Origin: DSVQ01 sp964484765
Lineage (GTDB): Bacteria; Planctomycetota; Planctomycetia; Planctomycetales; Planctomycetaceae
Direction: 5' to 3'
DNA length: 64,000 nucleotides
NCBI GenBank assembly: GCA_964484765.1
Contig: CAZAGI010000019.1
Span: 44,311-108,310, forward strand
Below, one piece after another: positions 1 through 8,301 of the stretch. The position numbers and the translations under genes are program-made. Under the pieces are notes generated by a model that ran no database searches, was not told the DNA's origin, and saw only the letters and a list, made by a program, of their open reading frames with translations. The stretch's first letter is position 1. Each line of letters begins with the position of its first letter.

Positions 1-1
1 G

Positions 2-631
2 GTCTCGACGCGGCTTGATCCGGGCGTCGATCCGATCCAGGAAGCCGACAAGATGGGCACCATCATGGCGGTTCTGGAAATGGGCAACCTCGATCTCGAA
101 ATGCCGAACCCCGTGGCCCCGCAAGGGACCGCCCTCAACGCCGATGGCAGCGAAGTGCAGCAAGTGGCGTATCGGGCCGCGTTCGACGGCGAACAAGGCC
201 AGATGATGCCCCCGATGCCCATCGGCCCCGCCGGTGGTGGCGTCAACGGCATCCCGTCGGCGATGATGGTCGCCGGTATGGGTCTGCCCGGTCAACCTGC
301 GGGTCCGATCTCCGGCGTCAACATGGACGTCTGGGGCATGCCGACCACCGGCACGCCGATCGGCCTGCCCGGCCCGACGCACCTGCCGTACGGCGGTCCC
401 GCTGGCGTGCAATCGTGGACAGTGCGCAACACGTCAAAGAACAACATTCCGAAGCCGGTCGAACACATGCTGATCGATGTCGAACATGATCCGGGCCTCA
501 GCTTGCCGGAACCGGTCAAGTACATCAAGTACAAGGAAAAGCATCCGGTGTATTCGCCGGGCGAGACTGCCTACCCGGCCTGGGCGCAACCGCAAGGTGG
601 TCAATACTGTCCTCCGGGACAGATGCCGTAA
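2..631 (+). CDS. Gly/Pro/Met-rich hypothetical protein, 5' end outside window
   Basis: The reading frame is open to the left edge, so the true start lies outside the window; the first in-frame ATG is at 53. About 209 residues are visible. The middle (residues ~75-140) is rich in Gly, Pro and Met, and the C-terminus is more polar (ending ...CPPGQMP). No enzymatic motif is visible. It lies 177 bp upstream of a secreted protein and a DUF11 protein on the same strand, which suggests a shared cell-envelope role, but that is inference from position. I do not recognise the family. Confidence 0.7.
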   Translation, partial: VSTRLDPGVDPIQEADKMGTIMAVLEMGNLDLEMPNPVAPQGTALNADGSEVQQVAYRAAFDGEQGQMMPPMPIGPAGGGVNGIPSAMMVAGMGLPGQPAGPISGVNMDVWGMPTTGTPIGLPGPTHLPYGGPAGVQSWTVRNTSKNNIPKPVEHMLIDVEHDPGLSLPEPVKYIKYKEKHPVYSPGETAYPAWAQPQGGQYCPPGQMP

Positions 632-692
632 CGATGGTGAATCGACGGGCGACGGTTGCCATAGCCGCGCCTGTCATGCTCCTCTCGACTCA

Positions 693-725
693 CCCTTCCC
701 GCAGCACACCGCGGCTGCGGGAGGG
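693..725 (+). terminator. GC-rich hairpin after the first gene
   Basis: The arms CCCTTCCCGCAG and CTGCGGGAGGG can pair (one G-T wobble) around a ~10-base loop. There is no T-tract, so it is a structured spacer or a weak terminator rather than a clear intrinsic one. Confidence 0.35.
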
Positions 726-808
726 CGGTGGGCAGACCGCTCAACGAACGCGTTCAGCCGTCTGCCGGCCGCCCTCAATGTCCCCCGCGCTTTTCAAGGA
801 AGTTGCAC

Positions 809-1591
809 ATGTCCCGCGCGTTGCAGGCTGCTGTCGCCGCGCTTGTCTGGGGGGGACTGGCACTCATCGGTAGCACACCCGTCTGGGCTCAGGGAACCAA
901 CACCGGCTACGGTCGGTATGTTCCCCTCGATCAGCACGCGCCCCCAGGTGTCGCCGGGCTGATCGCGCTGCAAGCCGGTCGCGCCACACCCGATCACTTT
1001 CAACCGGTGCGTGTGAAACTGCCGACCACCGGGACCGTCACGTTCTTCGATGGCACACCCGAACGTCCGGTCGAACTCGCCGCCCCGGCGCAAGCCGGCT
1101 TGCTGGTCGGCCGGATGTACCGCCTGCGCGTGGCTGGTCTTCCCGAGTTCCCCAACGGCGAGTTCTATCCGTCGATCGAACTCATCGACCGTTTGCATCC
1201 CCCACCGGGACAGGCGGAACGCTTTCCCGTCGAGATTGAACTGCTCGCGGAAGAATTCCAGGGGGCCGACAACGGCCGGATGATCACAAAAGTGGTCTAC
1301 CTGGAACAACCCGATCGGGTGCAGAAGCAACACCTCAACGGCGAAACCCGCGTGATCGATCTCGCCCCGGCGCAAAACGCGCTGGCCGAAGCCGACATGC
1401 TGGGCCGTCCGATCGCGATCGTCCGCATCGGCGGTCGGACCCCGGACCGCAATGCCCCGGATTGGCAATTCTGGGGCCCGGGTGCACCGATCCGTGTAAC
1501 GAACGTTCCGGCCAAAGATGTCCAGACCCAGTTCCGTAGCAACCCGCGTCGTGCAATTCAACCCGCGAGTTTCACCAGCCCACTGCGATAG
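809..1591 (+). CDS. Secreted hypothetical protein
   Basis: The product has 260 residues. The ATG at 809 is chosen because it is preceded by AAGGAAG and opens a clean signal peptide: a basic start, a hydrophobic stretch, then VWAQ-G around residue 27. An earlier in-frame start at 728 would add an unlikely Arg-rich leader. The mature protein has no recognisable domain; it contains beta-rich stretches such as GTVTFFDGTPERPVEL. It lies between two other envelope-type genes. Function unknown; export is well supported. Confidence 0.8.
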   Translation: MSRALQAAVAALVWGGLALIGSTPVWAQGTNTGYGRYVPLDQHAPPGVAGLIALQAGRATPDHFQPVRVKLPTTGTVTFFDGTPERPVELAAPAQAGLLVGRMYRLRVAGLPEFPNGEFYPSIELIDRLHPPPGQAERFPVEIELLAEEFQGADNGRMITKVVYLEQPDRVQKQHLNGETRVIDLAPAQNALAEADMLGRPIAIVRIGGRTPDRNAPDWQFWGPGAPIRVTNVPAKDVQTQFRSNPRRAIQPASFTSPLR

Positions 1592-1601
1592 CAAATCATC
1601 G

Positions 1602-1752
1602 ATGCTCCAAGTTCCAAATATCAAATTCCAAACAAGCTCCAAAAAGGGAAATTCCAAACGAAGGCGGCGAGATCACGATCAACAACTCTTCGTTTGGAAC
1701 TTGGAATTTGAATCTTGTTTGGAATTTGGATCTTGGAATTTGGAATTTGATT
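1602..1752. repeat. Long imperfect inverted repeat of TTCCAAA/TTTGGAA units
   Basis: The left arm (about 1602-1666) is made of TTCCAAAT/TTCCAAAC words and the right arm (about 1688-1752) of their complements (TTTGGAATTTGG). The arms align with few mismatches and are separated by a ~20-base GC-rich loop containing GATCACGATC. It fills the gap between two genes and is much more AT-rich than its surroundings. Confidence 0.8.
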
Positions 1753-1775
1753 CCAAACGAACGGAGACCAAACCC

Positions 1776-3089
1776 ATGCCACGCCGACGCACACTCTTCG
1801 ATCTTCGCCCGTCGGCGTTCGCCTGGAGTGGACTGGCCCTCGCTTTGAGTTGCGGCGCGTGCGCGACGTCCTCCGTCACTCAACAGCATGTGACCAAGTT
1901 TCCGAATCACGAATTGACCGATGTCGGCGTGACGCGCGTTCAGAAATCCACTGCTGATGCCGTGCCCGCGTTCATGTGCGATACATCAAATCCGCACTAT
2001 CCTTATGCCGGCGATGGTGGAATTCAACAAGCCGCCTATCAAGCCGGTGGCCCCGCCTGTCCGCCGGAAGCCATCACCTCGTGTCCCCCCGAAGCCCGCG
2101 TGCCGTTATCCGGTGCGAATCCGTTCGGCATCGGCATGCCGATCTGCGATGTCGCCTGCCAGCCGTCGCCGCATCATTATCCCGACGAATATCTCTGCGA
2201 CGGCGGTGATCGCGAATGGCCGGTCCATTACCTGTCCGACGAGCGCCAGGGACTCGACACCGAAGATACCGTCGCCGAGTTCACCGATCATAAAGGCAAA
2301 GAACGTACCAGCAAGTCGAACAAAGTCTGCGTCTATTCCCCGCGGTTTGCATCTGTGCGCACAGTGAGCCTGCCGCACCAGGAGGGGACGATTGTTGAAG
2401 TGGCCAATGCCGAGAATTCGGCGGGTGGCAACGAACTCCGCACGCGGCTGGCGCCCACGCTGAAGAACAAGAACGTCGCGGTCGGCGGGATGGCGATGCG
2501 ATCGCGGGCCAGCGGTCTGGACAACGAAGTCGTGCAGGACGTGAAGTCGCAACGTCAGCGACCGCAAATGAATGACAAGGTGCTGAATCTGTTCCAGGAC
2601 CTCGTGTTCATTCAGGCCGGCACGCTGGAACAGGGTGACATGGCTCGCCTCGGGCTGGGCATTCACGCGGCTCAAATCTGGAGCCGCGAACAATACCCCG
2701 TCATTCAGGGCAAAACGGAAAGCGTGACGATCGGCATTTCGGAAATCCGCGCGTCCGCGATCACCGTCATCGACGACCTGAAGTCTGACAAACCCGGCGA
2801 ACTGCGGATTGTCAAAGTCGCTGACAAAGAGACCGCCGACGTCGGCGAGATCGTCACCTTCACGATTCGTTACGACAATCTCGGCCCACGGGAAGTCACT
2901 TCGGTGCGAATCGTCGATAACCTTACGCCGCGGTTGGAGTACGTCGAAGACAGTGCGACTTCCGACCGGGCAGGCAAGCTGGTAGTGCAAGACAACGGCG
3001 AAGGGAGCCTTGTGTTGATCTGGGAATTCGACGAATCGCTGCCGGAACACACCGGCGGCAAAGTCACGTTCCAGGCCCGTGTGCGGTAG
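1776..3089 (+). CDS. Cysteine-rich DUF11-domain envelope protein
   Basis: The product has 437 residues. The ATG at 1776 gives a basic start, a hydrophobic segment and a cysteine-containing lipobox-like stretch (LALSCGACATSS), so it is probably a lipoprotein or exported. Residues ~65-155 are rich in Cys and Pro. A central segment reads YSPRFASVRTVS. The C-terminal ~80 residues match the DUF11 pattern (GEIVTFTIRYDNLG followed by VRIVDNLTPRLEYV). DUF11 repeats also occur in chlamydial cysteine-rich outer-membrane protein OmcB; a similar structural role here is inference. An earlier in-frame ATG at 1518 lies inside the preceding gene and was rejected. Confidence 0.8.
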   Translation: MPRRRTLFDLRPSAFAWSGLALALSCGACATSSVTQQHVTKFPNHELTDVGVTRVQKSTADAVPAFMCDTSNPHYPYAGDGGIQQAAYQAGGPACPPEAITSCPPEARVPLSGANPFGIGMPICDVACQPSPHHYPDEYLCDGGDREWPVHYLSDERQGLDTEDTVAEFTDHKGKERTSKSNKVCVYSPRFASVRTVSLPHQEGTIVEVANAENSAGGNELRTRLAPTLKNKNVAVGGMAMRSRASGLDNEVVQDVKSQRQRPQMNDKVLNLFQDLVFIQAGTLEQGDMARLGLGIHAAQIWSREQYPVIQGKTESVTIGISEIRASAITVIDDLKSDKPGELRIVKVADKETADVGEIVTFTIRYDNLGPREVTSVRIVDNLTPRLEYVEDSATSDRAGKLVVQDNGEGSLVLIWEFDESLPEHTGGKVTFQARVR

Positions 3090-3132
3090 TTTGCCGCAGT
3101 TTGCAAAAATCATCGTGGGGGGAACCCGCGAG

Positions 3133-3172
3133 AAAGCCGTCCGCGATCACACCGATCGCGGGCGGCTTTTTT
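3133..3172 (+). terminator. Intrinsic terminator after the DUF11 gene
   Basis: AAAGCCGTCCGCGATC pairs with GATCGCGGGCGGCTTT around a 4-base loop and is followed by T6. This is a classic Rho-independent terminator closing the three-gene envelope cluster. Confidence 0.9.
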
Positions 3173-3247
3173 CATAGATTGAAGTCGCAAGACGATTCTC
3201 CGTCGGGTGAGCCTTCCCGAAAGTTTTTTCAACCTCTCGTTTTTCTC

Positions 3248-3288
3248 TTGACGGCCCGGCGGTTAATTGTATTATTGAATTAATACAA
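3248..3288 (+). promoter_or_regulatory. Promoter with overlapping palindromic operator of the gntR-ABC operon
   Basis: TTGACG at 3248-3253 and TATTAT at 3270-3275 form -35 and -10 boxes with a 16-base spacer. The -10 lies inside a perfect inverted repeat at 3267-3288: TTGTATTA, six bases, TAATACAA. A palindrome of this kind just ahead of a YtrA-type GntR gene is the expected autoregulatory operator; binding here would block RNA polymerase. The next gene starts 27 bases downstream. Confidence 0.75.
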
Positions 3289-3315
3289 CACGCATCCGGC
3301 CGGGAGCCGCAGCCC

Positions 3316-3711
3316 GTGCAAATTCACATCTCCACCACCGATGGCGTCGCGATCTACCTCCAGATCGTCAACCAGATCAAGTACCTCGTCGCCGCGGGGC
3401 GGCTGGCTCCCGGCGAGGAGTTGCCCGCCATCCGCGTGCTGGCCGAGCAACTGATGGTGAATCCCAATACGGTGGCCCGCGCCTACCGTGAACTGGAAGC
3501 GGTTGGCGTTGTGGAAAAACGCCGCACCGCCGGGACGTATGTCTCCGATCAAGGGTCGCCCCTGGCCCGGAAAGAACGGATCAAGATTCTCACCGAACGA
3601 ATTGATGCGCTGCTCGCTGAAGCCGGGCAACTCGATGTCGCGCTCGCGGAAGTCCTCAAACTGGTCGAACAACGTCATTCCGTGTTACAGCACCCGCTGC
3701 CACAACCGTGA
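3316..3711 (+). CDS. GntR-family (YtrA subfamily) transcriptional regulator
   Basis: The product has 131 residues, the usual size of the short YtrA subgroup, which lacks a large effector domain. The winged helix covers residues ~10-78, with LAEQLMVNPNTVARAYRELE as recognition region and GTYVSDQ closing the wing. The C-terminal ~50 residues are helical and probably dimerise. The start codon is GTG at 3316. It is first in an operon with an ABC ATPase and a membrane protein, the standard YtrA arrangement, and is probably autoregulated through the palindrome just upstream. Confidence 0.93.
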   Translation: MQIHISTTDGVAIYLQIVNQIKYLVAAGRLAPGEELPAIRVLAEQLMVNPNTVARAYRELEAVGVVEKRRTAGTYVSDQGSPLARKERIKILTERIDALLAEAGQLDVALAEVLKLVEQRHSVLQHPLPQP

Positions 3712-3755
3712 TGCCCTTGGAATCTCCCACCCTCTCTCCTGCGAGGAGTCTTGCC

Positions 3756-4658
3756 ATGTCCGATCCCTTTCCATCGTCCGCCCCTCCGGTGGTGAATCTT
3801 TCCCGCATCACCCGGCGGTTTGGGACGAAGACCGCTCTCGACGAGGTGTCGCTCGTGGTCCCGCGCGGGGGAGTGTTCGGTCTCATCGGCGGTAACGGCG
3901 CGGGCAAAACCACGCTCATTAAGCACATCCTCGGCATGCTCCGACCGCAAGCGGGAACCGTGCAGGTTTTCGGCCTCGATCCCGTCGCGAACCCCGTAGG
4001 GACGCTCGGCCGCATCGGCTATCTCTCGGAAGATCGCGATCTGCCCAACTGGATGCGCGTGCGGGAACTCATGCGGTACACGCAGGCCTTCTTCCCGAAT
4101 TGGGACGAGACCTATGCGGAAGAATTACGGGTGGCGTTCGATCTCGATCCGCACGCCAAGGTGCAGAACCTCTCGCGCGGCCAGCGAGCCCGAGCCGGGT
4201 TGCTGGTGGCGCTGGCGCATCGTCCCGACTTGCTCGTGCTGGATGAGCCATCGTCCGGTTTAGACCCCGTCGTCAGGCGTGATATTCTTGGCGCGATCAT
4301 TCGCACCATCGCCGATGAAGGGCGCACGGTGCTGTTTTCGTCGCATCTGCTGGATGAAGTCGAGCGTGTCGCCGACCGCGTGGCGATCATTCACCAGGGA
4401 CGGATTGTCCTCACGTCATCCATGGACGAGATCAAGGAGACGCACTGCCGCATGACGCTGCGGTTTGGTCAGGCACTCGACCAAGCCCCCGCGCTGGTCG
4501 GCACGCTGTCGTGCGACGGCGGTGGAGCCGAGTGGACCTACGTCTGCAACGGGGAAAGCGGACAACTGCGCCGCGCCGCCGATGCGCTGGGGGCCACCGT
4601 CGTCGACGAAGCCCCGCTGTCACTCGATGAGATCTTCGTTTCCAGAGTGTTGAAATAG
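3756..4658 (+). CDS. ABC transporter ATP-binding protein (YtrB-like)
   Basis: The product has 300 residues. The ATG at 3756 is preceded by GAGGAG; the longer reading from 3708 overlaps the regulator's end and adds a tail without a site. Walker A is GGNGAGKTT (residues ~45-53), the signature is LSRGQ, Walker B is LLVLDEPSSGLDP and the H-loop is LFSSHLLDEV. It is the energy subunit of an export-type ABC system, with the next gene as membrane partner. The GntR-YtrB-permease order is typical of systems induced by cell-wall-active compounds; the actual substrate is unknown. Confidence 0.93.
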   Translation: MSDPFPSSAPPVVNLSRITRRFGTKTALDEVSLVVPRGGVFGLIGGNGAGKTTLIKHILGMLRPQAGTVQVFGLDPVANPVGTLGRIGYLSEDRDLPNWMRVRELMRYTQAFFPNWDETYAEELRVAFDLDPHAKVQNLSRGQRARAGLLVALAHRPDLLVLDEPSSGLDPVVRRDILGAIIRTIADEGRTVLFSSHLLDEVERVADRVAIIHQGRIVLTSSMDEIKETHCRMTLRFGQALDQAPALVGTLSCDGGGAEWTYVCNGESGQLRRAADALGATVVDEAPLSLDEIFVSRVLK

Positions 4659-4729
4659 TCGTTGTGAACGACCAGAGGAATTGCGTCCGGACTTCTTTCC
4701 CTTCTGTGACGATCACGAAAGACGCCATC

Positions 4730-6322
4730 ATGCGCACCATTTCGACCGCGCTGATTTGGGAACTGCTGACACGGAATCGCTGGCAGCTGGTGTTGATGAC
4801 CTGCGCGGCGAATGCGCTGCCGTTGCTCCTCTTTACGGCACTGCAATACCACGGAGCGATCGATTACGCGGATTCCGCCTTCATCGTCATGCATGTGGCG
4901 CTGGTGCAGATCAATATCTTCGTGTTCGGCGCCGGGTTGATGACCTCGATGGGGCCAGTATCGCGGTTGTTCACGTATCCCGTGCGGAACTCCACGCTCG
5001 TGGCATCGCAACTGATCCCGGCGATGGTGTTGATGGCGATCGAAATGCTGTTGTCGACGCTGCTGCTCAACTTTCTCTTCGACCTGCACTGGCCGCTCTG
5101 GATGCCCGCGCTGTTTTCTGCCGTGGCCTTGCAGGCCATCATCGCCGCGATGTGGTTGACGGAGAAATCGGCCTGGCTGCCGTGTTGTGTCGGCGTGGTG
5201 GGGGGCGCGCTGGGACTGTGGTTCAAATCGCGGCACGGGCCGTTGTTTGATTTTCCCACGGATTACTGGGAAACCATGTCGATGGTGGACCTTCTGGTGT
5301 TGCTGGCGGTCGCCGGTGGATCGCAGGCCGTCGCTGAATATGCCGTGGCCCGCAATCGGCGCGGCGAGACCTGGCCGGCACTGGGGATCCTCGCCTGGAT
5401 CGAACGTACGCTCGATTTCCAGGAGACGGAGCTGCACCGTTTCCGATCACCTTACGCGGCGCAGCAATGGTTTAATTGGTGGACCAAAGGCTGGGCGATG
5501 CCGGTGTGCATGCTCTTTGCCGGCACGTTGATGGGTGGCCTTTGGCTGATCGTGAATCGCGATCTCAAAGAATTATTCGAAGCGCTGTATATCGGCGGAG
5601 GCGTGGCGACCGGCGTGATTGGCATGATCGGCGGGTTAGTCCTGGGGAACTCCGGAACTGGCGACTCCAGCTTTGCGATGGGGCAGTTCCTTGCGACACG
5701 ACCGATGACCAATTCGCAATTCGCCCGCGGTTTGTTGGGAACGGCTGCGCGAAGCACTTTGATCGCCTGGCTACTCTGGGCGGTCGCAGTCGCCTTGCTC
5801 AGTGCCGTGCTGTTGCCGACCGACATTGTGCCGCTGTCGAACTTGGGTCCCTTTGTGCAGAAATCTTCGTGGTGGTATGTGCCGAGTATGATCATCGTTC
5901 CGTGGATTGTGTGTACGAATATCGGCATGGTGGGATCGACGGGACGTTCGCAGCCCTTCGTGGGGATTGTGATTGTGGGCTTTACAGTCGCGCTCTTCAC
6001 AACTTTTGTGGCGGACTACACACTGACGCAGCAACAGAAGATTGCCTTCTGGCGAGGTGTGTTCCTCGTGCTGAGCATCATGACGGCGCTCGGCACCGGC
6101 GGGCTGTTCCTTCGAGCACAACGGCAGGCATTGATTGATACGCCGATGGTGTGGGCCAGCCTCGCCACCTGGTGCGTGCTGGTGGCTGGACTGTTGGCCG
6201 TGCAACTCGTCGACCCCCAGTTGCCACCCACCGTCTGCATCAGCCTCGGCTGCGTGCTTTCCCTCGCCGTCGCTCCGATCGCCGGCACCCCGCTCGCCAT
6301 CGCGTGGAACCGCACCCGGTGA
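4730..6322 (+). CDS. Multi-spanning membrane protein, likely permease of the GntR-linked ABC system
   Basis: The product has 530 residues and roughly ten or more hydrophobic segments, e.g. WQLVLMTCAANALPLLLF near the N-terminus and VLVAGLLAVQLV near the C-terminus. The ATG at 4730 (MRTISTALIWELL) is preferred; a GTG at 4664 would add 22 polar residues. It follows the ATPase by ~70 bp on the same strand, so it is very likely the transmembrane subunit. Primary-sequence similarity to named permeases is not evident by eye; the assignment rests on topology and operon context. It ends 15 bp before the end of a convergent gene. Confidence 0.75.
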   Translation: MRTISTALIWELLTRNRWQLVLMTCAANALPLLLFTALQYHGAIDYADSAFIVMHVALVQINIFVFGAGLMTSMGPVSRLFTYPVRNSTLVASQLIPAMVLMAIEMLLSTLLLNFLFDLHWPLWMPALFSAVALQAIIAAMWLTEKSAWLPCCVGVVGGALGLWFKSRHGPLFDFPTDYWETMSMVDLLVLLAVAGGSQAVAEYAVARNRRGETWPALGILAWIERTLDFQETELHRFRSPYAAQQWFNWWTKGWAMPVCMLFAGTLMGGLWLIVNRDLKELFEALYIGGGVATGVIGMIGGLVLGNSGTGDSSFAMGQFLATRPMTNSQFARGLLGTAARSTLIAWLLWAVAVALLSAVLLPTDIVPLSNLGPFVQKSSWWYVPSMIIVPWIVCTNIGMVGSTGRSQPFVGIVIVGFTVALFTTFVADYTLTQQQKIAFWRGVFLVLSIMTALGTGGLFLRAQRQALIDTPMVWASLATWCVLVAGLLAVQLVDPQLPPTVCISLGCVLSLAVAPIAGTPLAIAWNRTR

Positions 6323-6337
6323 GAACGCCCTACCAGC

Positions 6338-6598
6338 TCAACCGGCATGCAGATCTTCGACAAATCGGCTCGATGGGTGGATTCGGTCGTACTCCACGTT
6401 CAGATGTTTCGAAATGATCCGTCGCACTTTGATCGCGACGTCAGGGTTTGTACCGGGTCCGCAACGTTTGATGAATTCTTCATCGGAAATTGGCGGGAAG
6501 AGTTTGTCATGCTCCGCATCGCGTTCGTTGCCGACAAAGTAAGCCACTATGCCGGTGACGATCAGGAGTACAAACAGAGTGATCGGCATGAAGTCCAT
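6338..6598 (-). CDS. Small single-pass membrane protein with ACP-like C-terminal stretch
   Basis: The product has 86 residues. ATG at 6598 is preferred because AAAGGTGA sits 6-7 bases upstream (a GTG at 6607 is in frame but overlaps that site). Residues ~5-22 form one membrane span (ITLFVLLIVTGIVAYFVG). The C-terminal part (FPPISDEEFIKRCGPGTN, then VRRIISKHLNV and PSSRFVEDL) resembles the helix I and DSL regions of acyl carrier proteins, but the serine site is not convincing. A decayed relative lies at 14602-14859. Function unknown. It is downstream of, and convergent with, the ABC operon. Confidence 0.75.
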   Translation of the reverse strand: MDFMPITLFVLLIVTGIVAYFVGNERDAEHDKLFPPISDEEFIKRCGPGTNPDVAIKVRRIISKHLNVEYDRIHPSSRFVEDLHAG

Positions 6599-6678
6599 GT
6601 CAGTCACCTTTCCATCGGTGGACCTAATCGACTTCCGTATTCAGACCGGCAGCTGATGTCGTGTCTGTGCGAGCGGAA

Positions 6679-8013
6679 TCACACCCATTCGCGGATCAGT
6701 TTGCCGTCGATGAGTTTGATCGGGCGGCCGTCCTGGGCGTTGACGTGCAGGTCTTCCGGCAAACCGAGTTTGTGGTAGATCGTCGCAGTGACGTCTTCCG
6801 AGAGGTATTGGTTGCGGATGGGGGCGGAGCCTTCGGCGTCAGTGGCTCCGATGACGCTGCCGCCGGGGATGCCCGCACCGGCCATGATCGCGAAGCCCGA
6901 GGACGCCCAGTGATCGCGACCGCTGGCGGAGTTGATCTTCGGCGTGCGGCCGAAGTCGGTGAGCCACACGACCAGCGTGTTATCAAGCAGGCCGCGCTGT
7001 TCGAGATCGCGCACCAACGCCGGCAGTGCCTGATCGACCTTGGGAATGAGATTGTCCTTCAGGGCTTTGAAGTTATTCGTGTGAGTGTCCCAGCCGCCAT
7101 CGGTGAGGGTGATGTAGCGGACGCCGGATTCGATGAGCCGGCGAGCCATCAGACAGCTTTGACCGAAGCGATTGCGACCGTAAGCATCGCGGGTCCGTGG
7201 GTCTTCCTGTTCGACCTGGAACGCCTTGCGGGTTTCCGGGGCCGTGATCATGTTGAACGCGGTCTGGTAGTGCTCGTCGAGCGCTTCGAACGCCGTGGGC
7301 TGAATGCTGCTGGGGCGTTGCAGACCATCGACCGTTTGCATCATCCGCTTGCGGCGATCGACACGGTCGTTGGACATCCCGTTCGGCGGTGTGATGTCCC
7401 GGACCACGAAGTTCGCCGCGTTCGGATCAGCGTTCAAGACGAACGGTGCATGCTCCAGACCAAGAATGCCGGGCTTGCCGCCGCCGAAACGATCGTCGAG
7501 CGACGTTCCCAACTGAATGTACGGAGGCAACGCCGTCTTGAAGCCGAACTGATGGCTCACGACGGAGCCCATCGTGGGATAATGGACGCCAGGATTGAAC
7601 TTGCGACCGGAGAGAGCGTACTGATCGGCGACGCCGTGGCTGCCGTTCATCGGATTCCAACTGCGGAGCAAGCCGAAGCGGCCGAGTTCCGCCGCCATTC
7701 GCGGAACGATTTCGGTGAACTGCACGCCCGGCACGGCGGTGTCGATCACGCCAAACTCGCCCTTCACGCTGATCGGGGCTTCGGGCTTGGGATCAAACGT
7801 GTCGTGATGGCTCGTCCCGCCCTGCGTCCAGATGACAATGCAGTTGACGTTGCTTTTCCCAGTGGCTTTCACCCCGGCCGATTTCGCGGCGGCTTGCGCG
7901 GCGAACAAACCCGGCAGCGTGACCCCGAGTCCGCCTAGCGCGCCGACTTGCAGAAAGCTGCGGCGACTGACGCCTTCACAGGTCGGGTTGTGAGTGGGAA
8001 AGAGATTCAGCAT
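6679..8013 (-). CDS. DUF1501 family protein (Tat-exported, sulfatase-like fold)
   Basis: The product has 444 residues. A twin-arginine signal (SRRSFLQVGALGG, residues ~16-28) is followed by a hydrophobic stretch and an AQAAA-type cleavage region. The body shows features of the DUF1501 family, distantly related to alkaline phosphatases/sulfatases: IVIWTQGGTSHHDTFDPKP near residue 60 and LVVWLTDFGRTPKIN near residue 350. In planctomycetes it is normally paired with a DUF1549/DUF1553 protein; here that partner starts 288 bp away on the other strand. Substrate unknown. Confidence 0.93.
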   Translation of the reverse strand: MLNLFPTHNPTCEGVSRRSFLQVGALGGLGVTLPGLFAAQAAAKSAGVKATGKSNVNCIVIWTQGGTSHHDTFDPKPEAPISVKGEFGVIDTAVPGVQFTEIVPRMAAELGRFGLLRSWNPMNGSHGVADQYALSGRKFNPGVHYPTMGSVVSHQFGFKTALPPYIQLGTSLDDRFGGGKPGILGLEHAPFVLNADPNAANFVVRDITPPNGMSNDRVDRRKRMMQTVDGLQRPSSIQPTAFEALDEHYQTAFNMITAPETRKAFQVEQEDPRTRDAYGRNRFGQSCLMARRLIESGVRYITLTDGGWDTHTNNFKALKDNLIPKVDQALPALVRDLEQRGLLDNTLVVWLTDFGRTPKINSASGRDHWASSGFAIMAGAGIPGGSVIGATDAEGSAPIRNQYLSEDVTATIYHKLGLPEDLHVNAQDGRPIKLIDGKLIREWV

Positions 8014-8301
8014 GGCAGGGCCCCAAGGCGGGTGTAGAGCAGCACCGTCGGGGAACGCGGGAGTCCCCCAGCCGATCCGCTGGCGTGGTCAATCTGTATT
8101 CTAAATCGGCAGGCGGGGACGGATCAAGCGACTCTTGCGCGTCTGGGTTCCGATTTTTCCGTCTGCCGGATATGGGAACAGACGAACAGATCAGTTTTGC
8201 GGTTGGCGTCGCGTCGCTGCAGACGCAATAATATCCGTCGATACGATTCCCGCCCCGCTTGGCCCGCCGAATCCGCCTCTCCTTTCGATCCGGAGGATCG
8301 C

